Origin: a bacterium | Lineage (GTDB): Bacteria > Bacillota > Clostridia > Oscillospirales > Acutalibacteraceae | Assembly: GCA_020626545.1 (NCBI GenBank) | Contig: JAHKZS010000064.1 | Span: 1 to 5,840 of the forward strand | Length of the DNA: 5,840 bases | Direction of reading: 5' to 3' | Shown: one piece after another, positions 1 to 5,840 of the stretch | How the letters are laid out: each line of letters opens with the position of its first letter | Numbering within the stretch: the first letter of the stretch is position 1 | Position numbers and translations under genes: made by a program | Notes under the pieces: generated by a model | What the model saw: only the letters and a program-made list of their open reading frames with translations | What the model was told of the DNA's origin: nothing | Database searches by the model: none

Positions 1-291
1 CTATTCGCCTTTGACGGCGTTGAGCTCGAGCTTACCGATGACGCTTTAGCCGCTATTGCGAAACTCGCTAAAGAACAGAAAACGGGAGCGAGAGGGCTTC
101 GCGGTATTATGGAGAGTATTTTAAACGAATTAATGTTCGAGACGCCTTCCGATGAAACTATTACTAAAATTATAATCAATGAGGAAGTAGTAAATAAAAT
201 TTCCGAACCGATTATTGAACGTTCAAATAACAAAAAGAAACCAAAAAGAATCGATAGTTCTAAGGTGATTGACGCCGAAGAAGTTTCGTAA
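1..291 (+). CDS. clpX: ClpX, ATP-dependent unfoldase subunit of ClpXP (3' end only)
   Basis: This is the last 96 codons of a gene that begins before the window. ClpX is an AAA+ hexamer that recognises tagged or specific proteins, unfolds them with ATP and feeds them into the ClpP peptidase chamber in the cytoplasm. The visible part is the small C-terminal AAA+ subdomain. A DGVELE stretch near the window edge is followed by a helix and the sensor-2 motif TGARGLR (Arg at visible residue 31), then IMESILNELMFETPS, all typical of ClpX. The Walker motifs and the zinc-binding N-domain lie outside the window. After the conserved core there is a charged, lysine-rich tail of about 30 residues that varies between species. 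An ATG at 109 is an internal methionine of this frame, not a separate gene start. The stop TAA is at 289-291. Lon follows 63 bases later, the usual clpX-lon neighbourhood of Bacillota. Identification is firm; only the 5' part is missing. Confidence 0.95.
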   Translation, partial: LFAFDGVELELTDDALAAIAKLAKEQKTGARGLRGIMESILNELMFETPSDETITKIIINEEVVNKISEPIIERSNNKKKPKRIDSSKVIDAEEVS

Positions 292-305
292 TTATTAATC
301 TATCT

Positions 306-333
306 GCTGTAATGTAATTTTTTACACTACAGC
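306..333 (+). terminator. Imperfect hairpin between clpX and lon, possible weak terminator or attenuator
   Basis: The arms GCTGTAATGTAA (306-317) and TTACACTACAGC (322-333) pair over 12 positions with one A-C mismatch around a TTTT loop. TTTT (334-337) follows directly, and a second TTTT lies at 341-344 after GGA. This resembles an intrinsic terminator after clpX, but the stem is AT-rich and mismatched and the T run is short and interrupted, so read-through into lon is plausible. The lon ribosome binding site AAGGAG (345-350) lies outside the stem. I found no convincing sigma-A promoter between this hairpin and lon. Confidence 0.5.
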
Positions 334-354
334 TTTTGGATTTTAAGGAGTAAT

Positions 355-2748
355 ATGGAAATAGTTAAAACAGATTACAATTTACCTGTCTTACCGCTTA
401 GGGGTATAGTAGTATTTCCTAAAACTATGCTGCATTTTGACGTAGGGAGAAAGCAGTCCCAAACCGCTATTAATCTCGCTATGAAGAGCGACCAGCTTAT
501 TTTTTTAGTCGCTCAAAAAAATCCCGCGGTTAGAGAACCCGACAAGAATGATTTATTCTCTATCGGTGTAGTCGCAAGGATAGTACAGGTATTAAAACAA
601 CCTGATGACACTACTCGTGTTATAGTAGAAGGTTTAAAGCGTGCCTATATAAATGAATTTATAAATAATCGTAAGTGCTTATTCGCTTCTGTTCATACAT
701 TTGAAGATGATATAGATGCTCCAACTACTCACGAGATTGCTTTAACCAGACAGATTAAAGGCGCTTTTGATAATTACGCCCGTCTTATTCCTAAGCTTTC
801 ATCCGACGTTTTATTCAGGGTTGCTACATGTGATAACGGCGGAGAATTAGCGGACTTTATCGCCGGTAATACTTTACCGGACTTTAACGATAAACAGCTA
901 ATTCTAGAAACGATAGATGTAGTCGAGAGGCTCGACACTCTCCTTGACATACTCAGCCAAGAAATCTACATATTAAAAATCGAGGAACAAATAGGGGAGA
1001 AAGCTAAACAAAAAATTGATAAATCGCAGCGTGAGTACTTTCTTAGAGAACAAAAAAGCGTTATAGAGGAAGAACTCGGCGAAGATAATAACCCTTCGAG
1101 CGAAAGCGAAGAATACAAAAATAAAATATTAGAATTAAATCTTCCGGAAGATACAGAAAAATCGCTCTTAAAAGAGTGCGATAAGCTCTCAAAAATGCCT
1201 ATGGGAAGCCACGATGTACCAATAATTTGTACATATCTTGACACTATACTTGATCTTCCATGGAATAACTCTACCGTAGATAAACTTAATTTAAGGCAAA
1301 TCGAACGCAAGCTCAACAAGAACCATTACGGTTTAAATAAAGTAAAAGAGCGTATTATCGAACAATTTGCGGTGAGAAAGCTTAACCCCGATATAAAAGG
1401 ACAGATCATCTGTCTTGTTGGTCCTCCGGGAGTGGGTAAAACCTCAATAGCTCAATCGCTGTCCGACGCTATCGGAAGAAAATCCGCCAGAATTTCATTA
1501 GGCGGAGTTCGTGACGAAGCTGAAATAAGAGGTCATAGAAAAACTTATATTGGAGCTATGCCCGGAAGAATTATAAACGCTGTTAAAACCGCCGGTACCA
1601 ATAATCCTATTATCATACTCGACGAGATTGATAAACTAGGCGCGGACTATAAAGGTGATCCCACTTCCGCTCTGCTCGAAGTCCTTGATCCCGAACAGAA
1701 TAACAGCTTTGTAGACCACTATATAGAAGTACCTTTTGATTTATCCAAGGTAATATTTATAACTACCGCTAACGACGCGTCCGCAATCCCAGCGCCTCTT
1801 TACGATAGAATGGAGATTATAAATCTCGATAGCTATACCCGTGAAGAGAAGTTTAACATCGCAAAAAAACATCTTATTCCAAAACAGATTAAGGAGAGCG
1901 GTCTTGATAATAAAACCGTTAAATTCTCTCCAAACGGCATTTATACTATTATAGACTACTACACTCGTGAGGCGGGAGTCAGACGCTTAGAGCAGGAAAT
2001 AGCGAAAGCTATACGCAAATTTGCTGTAGAGTATGTTAACGGCGATAAAGAAACTATCCGCTTTACCGATAAAATCATACCCGATTATCTCGGAGTAAAG
2101 AAATATACCGATAATAAACTCGAAGCTAAAGATGAGATCGGTATGGTTAACGGTCTTGCTTGGACAGCCTTTGGCGGAACACTACTTCCGATAGAGGTTG
2201 CCATTATGGAAGGCAAGGGCAAGATTATTTTAACAGGCTCGCTCGGAGATGTTATGCAGGAAAGCGCTAAAGCGGCTATAACTTGTATCAGATCACACAG
2301 CGATTATCTCAAAGTAGATAAGGATTTCTACGAAAAGTACGATATTCATATTCACGCTCCAGAAGGAGCTATTCCCAAAGACGGTCCCTCCGCGGGTATT
2401 ACAATGACTACAGCAATTTACTCAGCGCTCACATATAAGCCTGTTAAACGAGATATTGCTATGACCGGCGAGATTACACTAAGAGGTAAAATTCTGCAGA
2501 TAGGCGGCTTAAAAGAAAAAGCTATGGCGGCTTATAAGGCAGGTATTAAGAAGGTTTATATACCTAAATCTAATTTACCTGATTTAGAAGAAATCGACGA
2601 TGAGGTAAAAAACGCTATTGAGTTTATACCTTGTGAGTACTTTACCGAAGTCCTCTGCGACGCTACAGTAGAACCGTTAGTTGTTAATAAAGAAGAAAGT
2701 GTTTATCTTCCTAAAAACAATTCGGGTTCCGCGGCTGTAAGACAGTAG
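355..2748 (+). CDS. lon: Lon ATP-dependent serine protease (LonA type)
   Basis: Lon is a cytoplasmic hexamer that unfolds and degrades misfolded and regulatory proteins with ATP. The 797-residue length is normal for LonA (about 780-810). In order: LON substrate-binding domain (about residues 8-200, opening with the typical LPVLPLRG), helical/coiled linker (about 200-320, including EQIGEKAKQKIDKSQREYFLREQ), AAA+ module (about 325-585) and Ser-Lys protease domain (about 590-775). Walker A is GPPGVGKT at 356-363, Walker B ends in D423-E424, sensor 1 is N473, the arginine finger is R485 and sensor 2 is R543 in GVRRLE. The catalytic serine is S679 in PKDGPSAG and its partner lysine is K720 in GGLKEK, so the enzyme should be active. 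There is no transmembrane segment, which excludes LonB. The last ~20 residues are a variable tail. The start is supported by AAGGAG 4 bases upstream. The stop TAG is followed by engB after 8 bases. Confidence 0.98.
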   Translation: MEIVKTDYNLPVLPLRGIVVFPKTMLHFDVGRKQSQTAINLAMKSDQLIFLVAQKNPAVREPDKNDLFSIGVVARIVQVLKQPDDTTRVIVEGLKRAYINEFINNRKCLFASVHTFEDDIDAPTTHEIALTRQIKGAFDNYARLIPKLSSDVLFRVATCDNGGELADFIAGNTLPDFNDKQLILETIDVVERLDTLLDILSQEIYILKIEEQIGEKAKQKIDKSQREYFLREQKSVIEEELGEDNNPSSESEEYKNKILELNLPEDTEKSLLKECDKLSKMPMGSHDVPIICTYLDTILDLPWNNSTVDKLNLRQIERKLNKNHYGLNKVKERIIEQFAVRKLNPDIKGQIICLVGPPGVGKTSIAQSLSDAIGRKSARISLGGVRDEAEIRGHRKTYIGAMPGRIINAVKTAGTNNPIIILDEIDKLGADYKGDPTSALLEVLDPEQNNSFVDHYIEVPFDLSKVIFITTANDASAIPAPLYDRMEIINLDSYTREEKFNIAKKHLIPKQIKESGLDNKTVKFSPNGIYTIIDYYTREAGVRRLEQEIAKAIRKFAVEYVNGDKETIRFTDKIIPDYLGVKKYTDNKLEAKDEIGMVNGLAWTAFGGTLLPIEVAIMEGKGKIILTGSLGDVMQESAKAAITCIRSHSDYLKVDKDFYEKYDIHIHAPEGAIPKDGPSAGITMTTAIYSALTYKPVKRDIAMTGEITLRGKILQIGGLKEKAMAAYKAGIKKVYIPKSNLPDLEEIDDEVKNAIEFIPCEYFTEVLCDATVEPLVVNKEESVYLPKNNSGSAAVRQ

Positions 2749-2756
2749 GTGATAAT

Positions 2757-3350
2757 ATGAATTTTGAAAAAATAGAATTCAATTACGCCGCGGGTACGGT
2801 AGAGCAAATCCCTGATACAAATATGCCGGAAATTGTTTTCTCAGGACATTCTAACGTAGGTAAAAGTTCGCTAATTAATAAACTCGCGAGACGTAAAAAG
2901 CTCGCAAGAGTAAGTTCCCAGCCCGGTAAAACAGCTACTATAAACTACTACAAAGGCGAAAACTTTTATTTTGTAGATTTACCCGGATACGGATACGCAA
3001 AGGTTTCAAAAGCCGAAAAAGCGCGTTGGGCTGATTTAGTAGAGGGTTATTTATCAACGTCAAAGAATATCGCTTTAATCATTCAGATTATTGATTTGCG
3101 TCATAAGCCCACTAAGGATGACTACGATATGATACGTTTTCTATATGAAAGCAACGCGCCGTTTGTAATTGTGCTTACTAAAAAGGACAAGCTTAAGAAA
3201 ACAGCGTACGAGAAACGTATTAACGAAGCACTCGACGAACTTGAGGAATTCGAGGGTACCGAGTTAATTCCATTTTCCGCGGTCAGCGGGGAAGGGCTGG
3301 ACGATGTAAAAGAGGTAATCGAGGAATATATAAACAGTATGGAGGATTAA
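2757..3350 (+). CDS. engB: EngB/YsxC/YihA, ribosome-biogenesis GTPase
   Basis: This is a TrmE-Era-EngA-EngB-family GTPase that binds assembling 50S subunits and is needed for late large-subunit maturation. Its 197 residues match the usual 190-210. All G motifs are present: G1 GHSNVGKS (30-37), G2 in PGKTATINYY (56-65, switch-I threonines T59/T61), G3 DLPG (74-77) within the EngB hallmark DLPGYGYAKVSK, G4 TKKD (141-144) and G5 SAVSGEG (174-180). The switch-I PGKT and the GYGYA stretch set it apart from Era and EngA. The start ATG is preceded by AGGTGA (2747-2752), which overlaps the lon stop codon, with a 4-base spacer. The coupling suggests that translation of engB depends on transcription, and perhaps ribosome traffic, from lon. 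The lon-engB (lonA-ysxC) pairing is known in Bacillota. It ends 4 bases before the lysA-like gene, and its last codons contain that gene's GGAGG ribosome binding site. Confidence 0.97.
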   Translation: MNFEKIEFNYAAGTVEQIPDTNMPEIVFSGHSNVGKSSLINKLARRKKLARVSSQPGKTATINYYKGENFYFVDLPGYGYAKVSKAEKARWADLVEGYLSTSKNIALIIQIIDLRHKPTKDDYDMIRFLYESNAPFVIVLTKKDKLKKTAYEKRINEALDELEEFEGTELIPFSAVSGEGLDDVKEVIEEYINSMED

Positions 3351-3354
3351 AACT

Positions 3355-4629
3355 ATGCAAAAAAAAGCTTTTCTCTCTCTAGATAAGGCTAAAGAGATTA
3401 TAAAAGACATACCAACTCCTTTTCATATTTATGACGAAAAAGGTATAAGAGAAAACGCCAGAGCTTTAAATAAAGCTTTTAGCTGGAATAAAGGCTATAA
3501 AGAGTATTTCGCCGTAAAAGCTACACCAAATCCGTATCTTATGAAGATTTTAGAAGAAGAAGGATGCGGAATGGACTGCTCGTCTTACACCGAACTTATG
3601 CTCTGTGAGGCTTGCGGAATCAGCGGAAGCGATATTATGTTCAGCTCCAATGTAACTCCCGAGGAAGATATGATAAAGGCCTATGAGATGGGCGCTTATA
3701 TCAACCTTGACGACTACACTCACGTTGATTTTATAAAGCGTATTTTACCCGAAATCCCTAAGACGATTTGTTGCCGTTATAATCCCGGCGGAGTATTTGA
3801 ACTCGGCGGCAGCGAGGATAAGGTTCAGGTTATGGATACCCCCGGCGATTCCAAGTACGGTATGACCGAGGAACAAATGGAAAAGGCTTTCTTAGAGCTT
3901 AAAGACGCAGGCGTAGAGGAGTTCGGAATACACGCTTTCTTAGCTTCAAATACCGTTTCAAACGAGTATTATCCAGAGCTTGCGGGCATACTTTTTAATC
4001 TCGCTGTAAGGCTTCATAAAAAAACAGGCGTAAAAATTAAGTTTATCAACCTTTCGGGCGGTGTAGGAGTAGATTATAAGCCTGAAGAACCTAAGAGTGA
4101 TATCGCTTATATCGGCGATGGAGTTCGTAAAAAGTTCGAAAAAATCCTTGTTCCCGAGGGAATGGGGGATATAGCGATTTTTACTGAGCTTGGAAGATAT
4201 ATGCTCGCTCCTTACGGCGCTTTAGTAGCTACAGCTATTCACGAAAAGCATATTTATAAAGATTATATCGGACTTGACGCATGCGCGGCTAACCTTATGA
4301 GACCGGCTATGTACGGTTCATATCACCATATCACAGTTCTTGGAAAAGAAGATAAACCCTGCGACACTAAGTATGATGTTACGGGAGGATTATGTGAAAA
4401 CAACGACAAATTCGCTATAGACAGAATGTTACCCAAAATAGATATCGGCGACATAATTTATATTCACGATACAGGTGCTCACGGCTTTTCGATGGGATAT
4501 AACTATAACGGGAAGCTTCGATCAGCGGAGGTTTTACTTGGCGAGGACGGTTCGTTTAAATTAATTAGACGAGCTGAAACTCCTAAGGATTATTTCGCGA
4601 CATTCGATTTCTCTGAATTTAATTTATAA
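3355..4629 (+). CDS. lysA: Diaminopimelate decarboxylase-like PLP enzyme (LysA family, divergent clade)
   Basis: This is a fold-type III PLP decarboxylase of 424 residues, the usual LysA length. The expected reaction is meso-2,6-diaminopimelate to L-lysine plus CO2, the last step of lysine synthesis, in the cytoplasm. An alanine-racemase-like TIM barrel (about 20-285) is followed by a C-terminal beta domain. The PLP lysine is K55 in YFAVKATPNP. Substrate-side motifs fit LysA: R316 and Y320 in RPAMYGSYHH, and C347-E348 in GGLCENNDKFA, the dimer-partner Cys/Glu. Several PLP-pocket motifs differ from textbook LysA: HAFLASNT at 193-200 instead of H-x-HIGSQ, SGGVGVDY (234-241) instead of GGGLGI, ELGR (278-281) instead of EPGR, and GAH (H376) instead of GAY. 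I remember the same variants in clostridial proteins annotated as LysA, so this looks like a lineage-specific clade, but substrate choice is inferred. GGAGG at 3341-3345, 9 bases upstream, fixes the start. Carboxynorspermidine or ornithine decarboxylase is less likely. Confidence 0.85.
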   Translation: MQKKAFLSLDKAKEIIKDIPTPFHIYDEKGIRENARALNKAFSWNKGYKEYFAVKATPNPYLMKILEEEGCGMDCSSYTELMLCEACGISGSDIMFSSNVTPEEDMIKAYEMGAYINLDDYTHVDFIKRILPEIPKTICCRYNPGGVFELGGSEDKVQVMDTPGDSKYGMTEEQMEKAFLELKDAGVEEFGIHAFLASNTVSNEYYPELAGILFNLAVRLHKKTGVKIKFINLSGGVGVDYKPEEPKSDIAYIGDGVRKKFEKILVPEGMGDIAIFTELGRYMLAPYGALVATAIHEKHIYKDYIGLDACAANLMRPAMYGSYHHITVLGKEDKPCDTKYDVTGGLCENNDKFAIDRMLPKIDIGDIIYIHDTGAHGFSMGYNYNGKLRSAEVLLGEDGSFKLIRRAETPKDYFATFDFSEFNL

Positions 4630-4631
4630 GA

Positions 4632-4659
4632 AAAAGCTATCTCGAATGAGATAGCTTTT
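4632..4659. terminator. Two-way intrinsic terminator shared by lysA and the convergent recombinase gene
   Basis: A perfect 12-bp stem, AAAAGCTATCTC (4632-4643) paired with GAGATAGCTTTT (4648-4659), closes a GAAT loop. An A run on the left arm and a T run on the right give both directions a U-rich 3' side. It begins 3 bases after the lysA stop (4627-4629). It also overlaps the stop codon of the minus-strand recombinase (4658-4660), so the two convergent genes are separated by only 28 bases and share one hairpin. Confidence 0.92.
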
Positions 4660-5632
4660 ATTCTTTAGGTTTAACTTTTCCAAGAGGATTACTTTCGGCG
4701 GCTTGTTTAAGCTGTTGTGTTGATAAGTGAGTATAAATTTCTGTAGTTCCTAAGTTCTCGTGGCCGAGAATATCCTTTAAAACTCTTATATCAACATCGC
4801 CTGTCTGATACATTAAAGTAGCGGCGGTATGTCTTAATTTATGGCAGGAATAACCTTGTGCGTTTAAACCGATTTTCTCTAAATATTTATACACCATAGC
4901 TTGAACGGTTTTAGGAGACATCCTGTTATGGTTACGGCTGATAAACAGCGCGTTTTTGTCCTTAACTCCGTCTACAGGACGAACCTCTTTATAAGCGTTT
5001 ATTGCGTCAACGCACGCTTTATTTAAGTAAATGATTCGTTCTTTATTACCTTTACCTAGAACTCTCATTGTATTATCAGTACGAATATCGCTAAAATTAA
5101 GCCCTACAAGCTCAGATAAACGTAAACCGCAGTTTAAAAACAAGGTTAATATACAATAATCTCTATAATAATTATCACCGTCAACAGCGTTCAAAAGCTC
5201 GATAGACTGCTCTAAAGTAAGATATTTAGGTAAAGACTTTTTCTTTTTAGGAGTCTCCAGATCTTTTAAAGGATTCTTATCTATAATATGCTCACGCTCT
5301 AAATATCTGTAAAACTGCCTTAGGGAAGAAGTCTTACGAGCTCGGGAAGCTTGGTTATTGTCGCGCTCACGCTGAAGATAATACATATACTCATAAGTTT
5401 CACGTAAAGTAACTGAACGAACTAAATCTATATCAACGTTATCAATTTTTATTTCATCAAACTCCAGCGAACTGTCAACAAGCTTACGATGCATATTAAC
5501 AAATCTGAAAAATGTTCGCAAATCTAAATAATATCCATCGACAGTATTAATACCGCGACCTTTAATATTCTGCATATAAAGCAAAAATTGTTTTATAATA
5601 TCCGGAGCTTCATCCATAAAGTTAACTGCCAT
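4658..5632 (-). CDS. Tyrosine site-specific recombinase, XerC/XerD type
   Basis: This is a phage-integrase-family recombinase of 324 residues that cuts and rejoins DNA through a 3'-phosphotyrosine link. The N-terminal SAM-like core-binding domain spans about residues 8-115 and the catalytic domain about 135-312. The catalytic set is complete: R171 in GLRLSEL, K194 in GKGNKER, H264 and R267 in HKLRH, H291 in LGHEN and nucleophile Y300 in TEIYTHL. GLRLSEL, HKLRHTAAT and LGHENLGTTEIYTH are typical of XerC/XerD in Bacillota. It is about 25 residues longer than classic XerC/D, mostly from an acidic insert around 50-75 in the DNA-binding domain. A lysine-rich linker (KKKK, 129-132) joins the two domains. 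The start is backed by GAGGTG (5641-5646 on this strand's complement), 8 bases upstream; M6 has no such site. It may be the chromosome-dimer-resolution Xer, or a stand-alone recombinase. No excisionase, phage gene or tRNA lies beside it, so I leave the symbol blank. Confidence 0.93.
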   Translation of the reverse strand: MAVNFMDEAPDIIKQFLLYMQNIKGRGINTVDGYYLDLRTFFRFVNMHRKLVDSSLEFDEIKIDNVDIDLVRSVTLRETYEYMYYLQRERDNNQASRARKTSSLRQFYRYLEREHIIDKNPLKDLETPKKKKSLPKYLTLEQSIELLNAVDGDNYYRDYCILTLFLNCGLRLSELVGLNFSDIRTDNTMRVLGKGNKERIIYLNKACVDAINAYKEVRPVDGVKDKNALFISRNHNRMSPKTVQAMVYKYLEKIGLNAQGYSCHKLRHTAATLMYQTGDVDIRVLKDILGHENLGTTEIYTHLSTQQLKQAAESNPLGKVKPKE

Positions 5633-5656
5633 AATAGTATCACCTCAATTTTTCTT

Positions 5657-5684
5657 ATTATATCATAGGGAGAGAAGGTATTAA
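5657..5684 (-). promoter_or_regulatory. Likely sigma-A promoter of the recombinase gene
   Basis: On the minus strand a perfect -10 TATAAT (complement of 5657-5662) is preceded by a 16-base spacer and a weak -35 TTAATA (complement of 5679-5684; 4 of 6 consensus bases). Transcription would begin near 5650, giving a leader of about 18 bases with the GAGGTG ribosome binding site just inside it. The weak -35 leaves room for an activator or other factor. The perfect inverted repeat at 5698-5727 sits just upstream, centred about 62 bases before the expected start. Confidence 0.5.
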
Positions 5685-5697
5685 TTCTTATATAGAA

Positions 5698-5727
5698 AAT
5701 TATACAAAATGAATATTTTGTATAATT
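5698..5727. repeat. Perfect 13-bp inverted repeat with 4-base spacer, upstream of the recombinase
   Basis: AATTATACAAAAT (5698-5710) and ATTTTGTATAATT (5715-5727) are exact reverse complements around GAAT. Each arm has only one G-C pair, so an RNA stem would be weak and no strong T run follows, which argues against a terminator. As DNA it looks like a site for a dimeric protein. It lies 65 bases upstream of the recombinase start codon and 13 bases upstream of the proposed -35. It can be read as 11-bp arms with a 6-base centre TGAATA, the layout of Xer/dif sites, or as an operator. The repeat is directly visible; its role is inference. Confidence 0.8.
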
Positions 5728-5778
5728 CAGGGAAGGGCCTTTTAAACAAACAAGGGAACAACCCCTATTTTAAGGATA

Positions 5779-5803
5779 TTTAAATGAGTTAACTCAATTT
5801 AAA
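5779..5803. repeat. Operator-like palindrome TGAGTTAACTCA with extended arms
   Basis: A perfect 12-bp palindrome (5785-5796) is flanked by TTTAAA on each side (5779-5784 and 5798-5803), giving a near-perfect 25-base dyad with a single extra A at 5797. An AAGGAT (5772-5777) followed by ATG at 5784 runs into a stop after two codons inside the palindrome, so this is not a normal gene start. No gene is visible on either side within the window; it may belong to regulation of a gene beyond the right edge. Confidence 0.5.
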
Positions 5804-5840
5804 GCAGTACTACAATTTAGTTCATTTAATAATAATTATA

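Noticed and set aside
109..291. Separate 60-residue small protein
   Set aside because: The same frame is open back to base 1 and reads as ClpX, with the sensor-2 motif just before this ATG; it is an internal methionine.
966..1319. Minus-strand open frame of 117 codons inside lon
   Set aside because: It lies wholly within the well-supported lon coding sequence, its product is serine/leucine-rich antisense translation with no recognisable motif, and it has no clear ribosome binding site.
4658..5632. Integrated phage or conjugative element boundary marked by the recombinase
   Set aside because: There is no tRNA, direct repeat, excisionase, relaxase or phage gene in the window, and base composition looks like that of the neighbours.
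5698..5727. Intrinsic terminator for a gene beyond the right edge
   Set aside because: The stem has only one G-C pair in 13 and no strong T run on either side, so it would be a poor RNA terminator; no gene is seen leading into it.
5728..5778. Riboswitch such as preQ1 in the G/C-patchy leader
   Set aside because: The short AGGG/CCCT stem and A-rich stretch do not match conserved core positions that I know, and no downstream gene is visible.
5784..5792. Gene start downstream of AAGGAT near the right edge
   Set aside because: The frame is ATG AGT TAA only. A ribosome-site-like sequence alone does not support a gene.

Overview
The window looks like chromosomal DNA from a low-to-moderate GC member of the Bacillota, most likely a gut-type clostridial lineage (Oscillospirales/Ruminococcaceae-like). 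That placement is an inference. It rests on the clpX-lon-engB gene order, AT-leaning codon use, strong GGAGG/AAGGAG ribosome binding sites, and a LysA-like protein of a type I remember from clostridial genomes. No search was run.

Layout. Positions 1-4629 hold four tightly packed genes on the + strand: the 3' end of clpX (AAA+ unfoldase of ClpXP), a complete lon (ATP-dependent serine protease), engB/ysxC (ribosome-assembly GTPase) and a lysA-like PLP-dependent decarboxylase. A 62-base gap with an imperfect hairpin separates clpX from lon. The gaps lon-engB (8 bases) and engB-lysA (4 bases) are very short, so these three are probably co-transcribed. A complete tyrosine recombinase of the XerC/XerD type lies on the - strand (4658-5632), converging on lysA. 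The two genes share a compact two-way hairpin terminator that overlaps the recombinase stop codon. The last 208 bases (5633-5840) hold no convincing gene. They carry the recombinase ribosome binding site, a likely promoter, a perfect 13-bp inverted repeat, and a second palindrome further out.

How the genes fit together. ClpX and Lon are the two cytoplasmic ATP-dependent protein-quality-control machines, EngB works in late 50S subunit assembly, and LysA makes lysine from meso-diaminopimelate. This is a housekeeping, growth-linked cluster. The recombinase forms its own transcription unit. It could be the chromosome-dimer-resolution enzyme or a related site-specific recombinase, and nothing else in the window marks a mobile element.

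Most of the window is ordinary. The parts most worth a second look are the perfect inverted repeat upstream of the recombinase, which can be read as an 11+6+11 recombination core or as an operator, and the non-standard active-site motifs of the LysA-like protein. I see no clear sign of a new multi-gene system.
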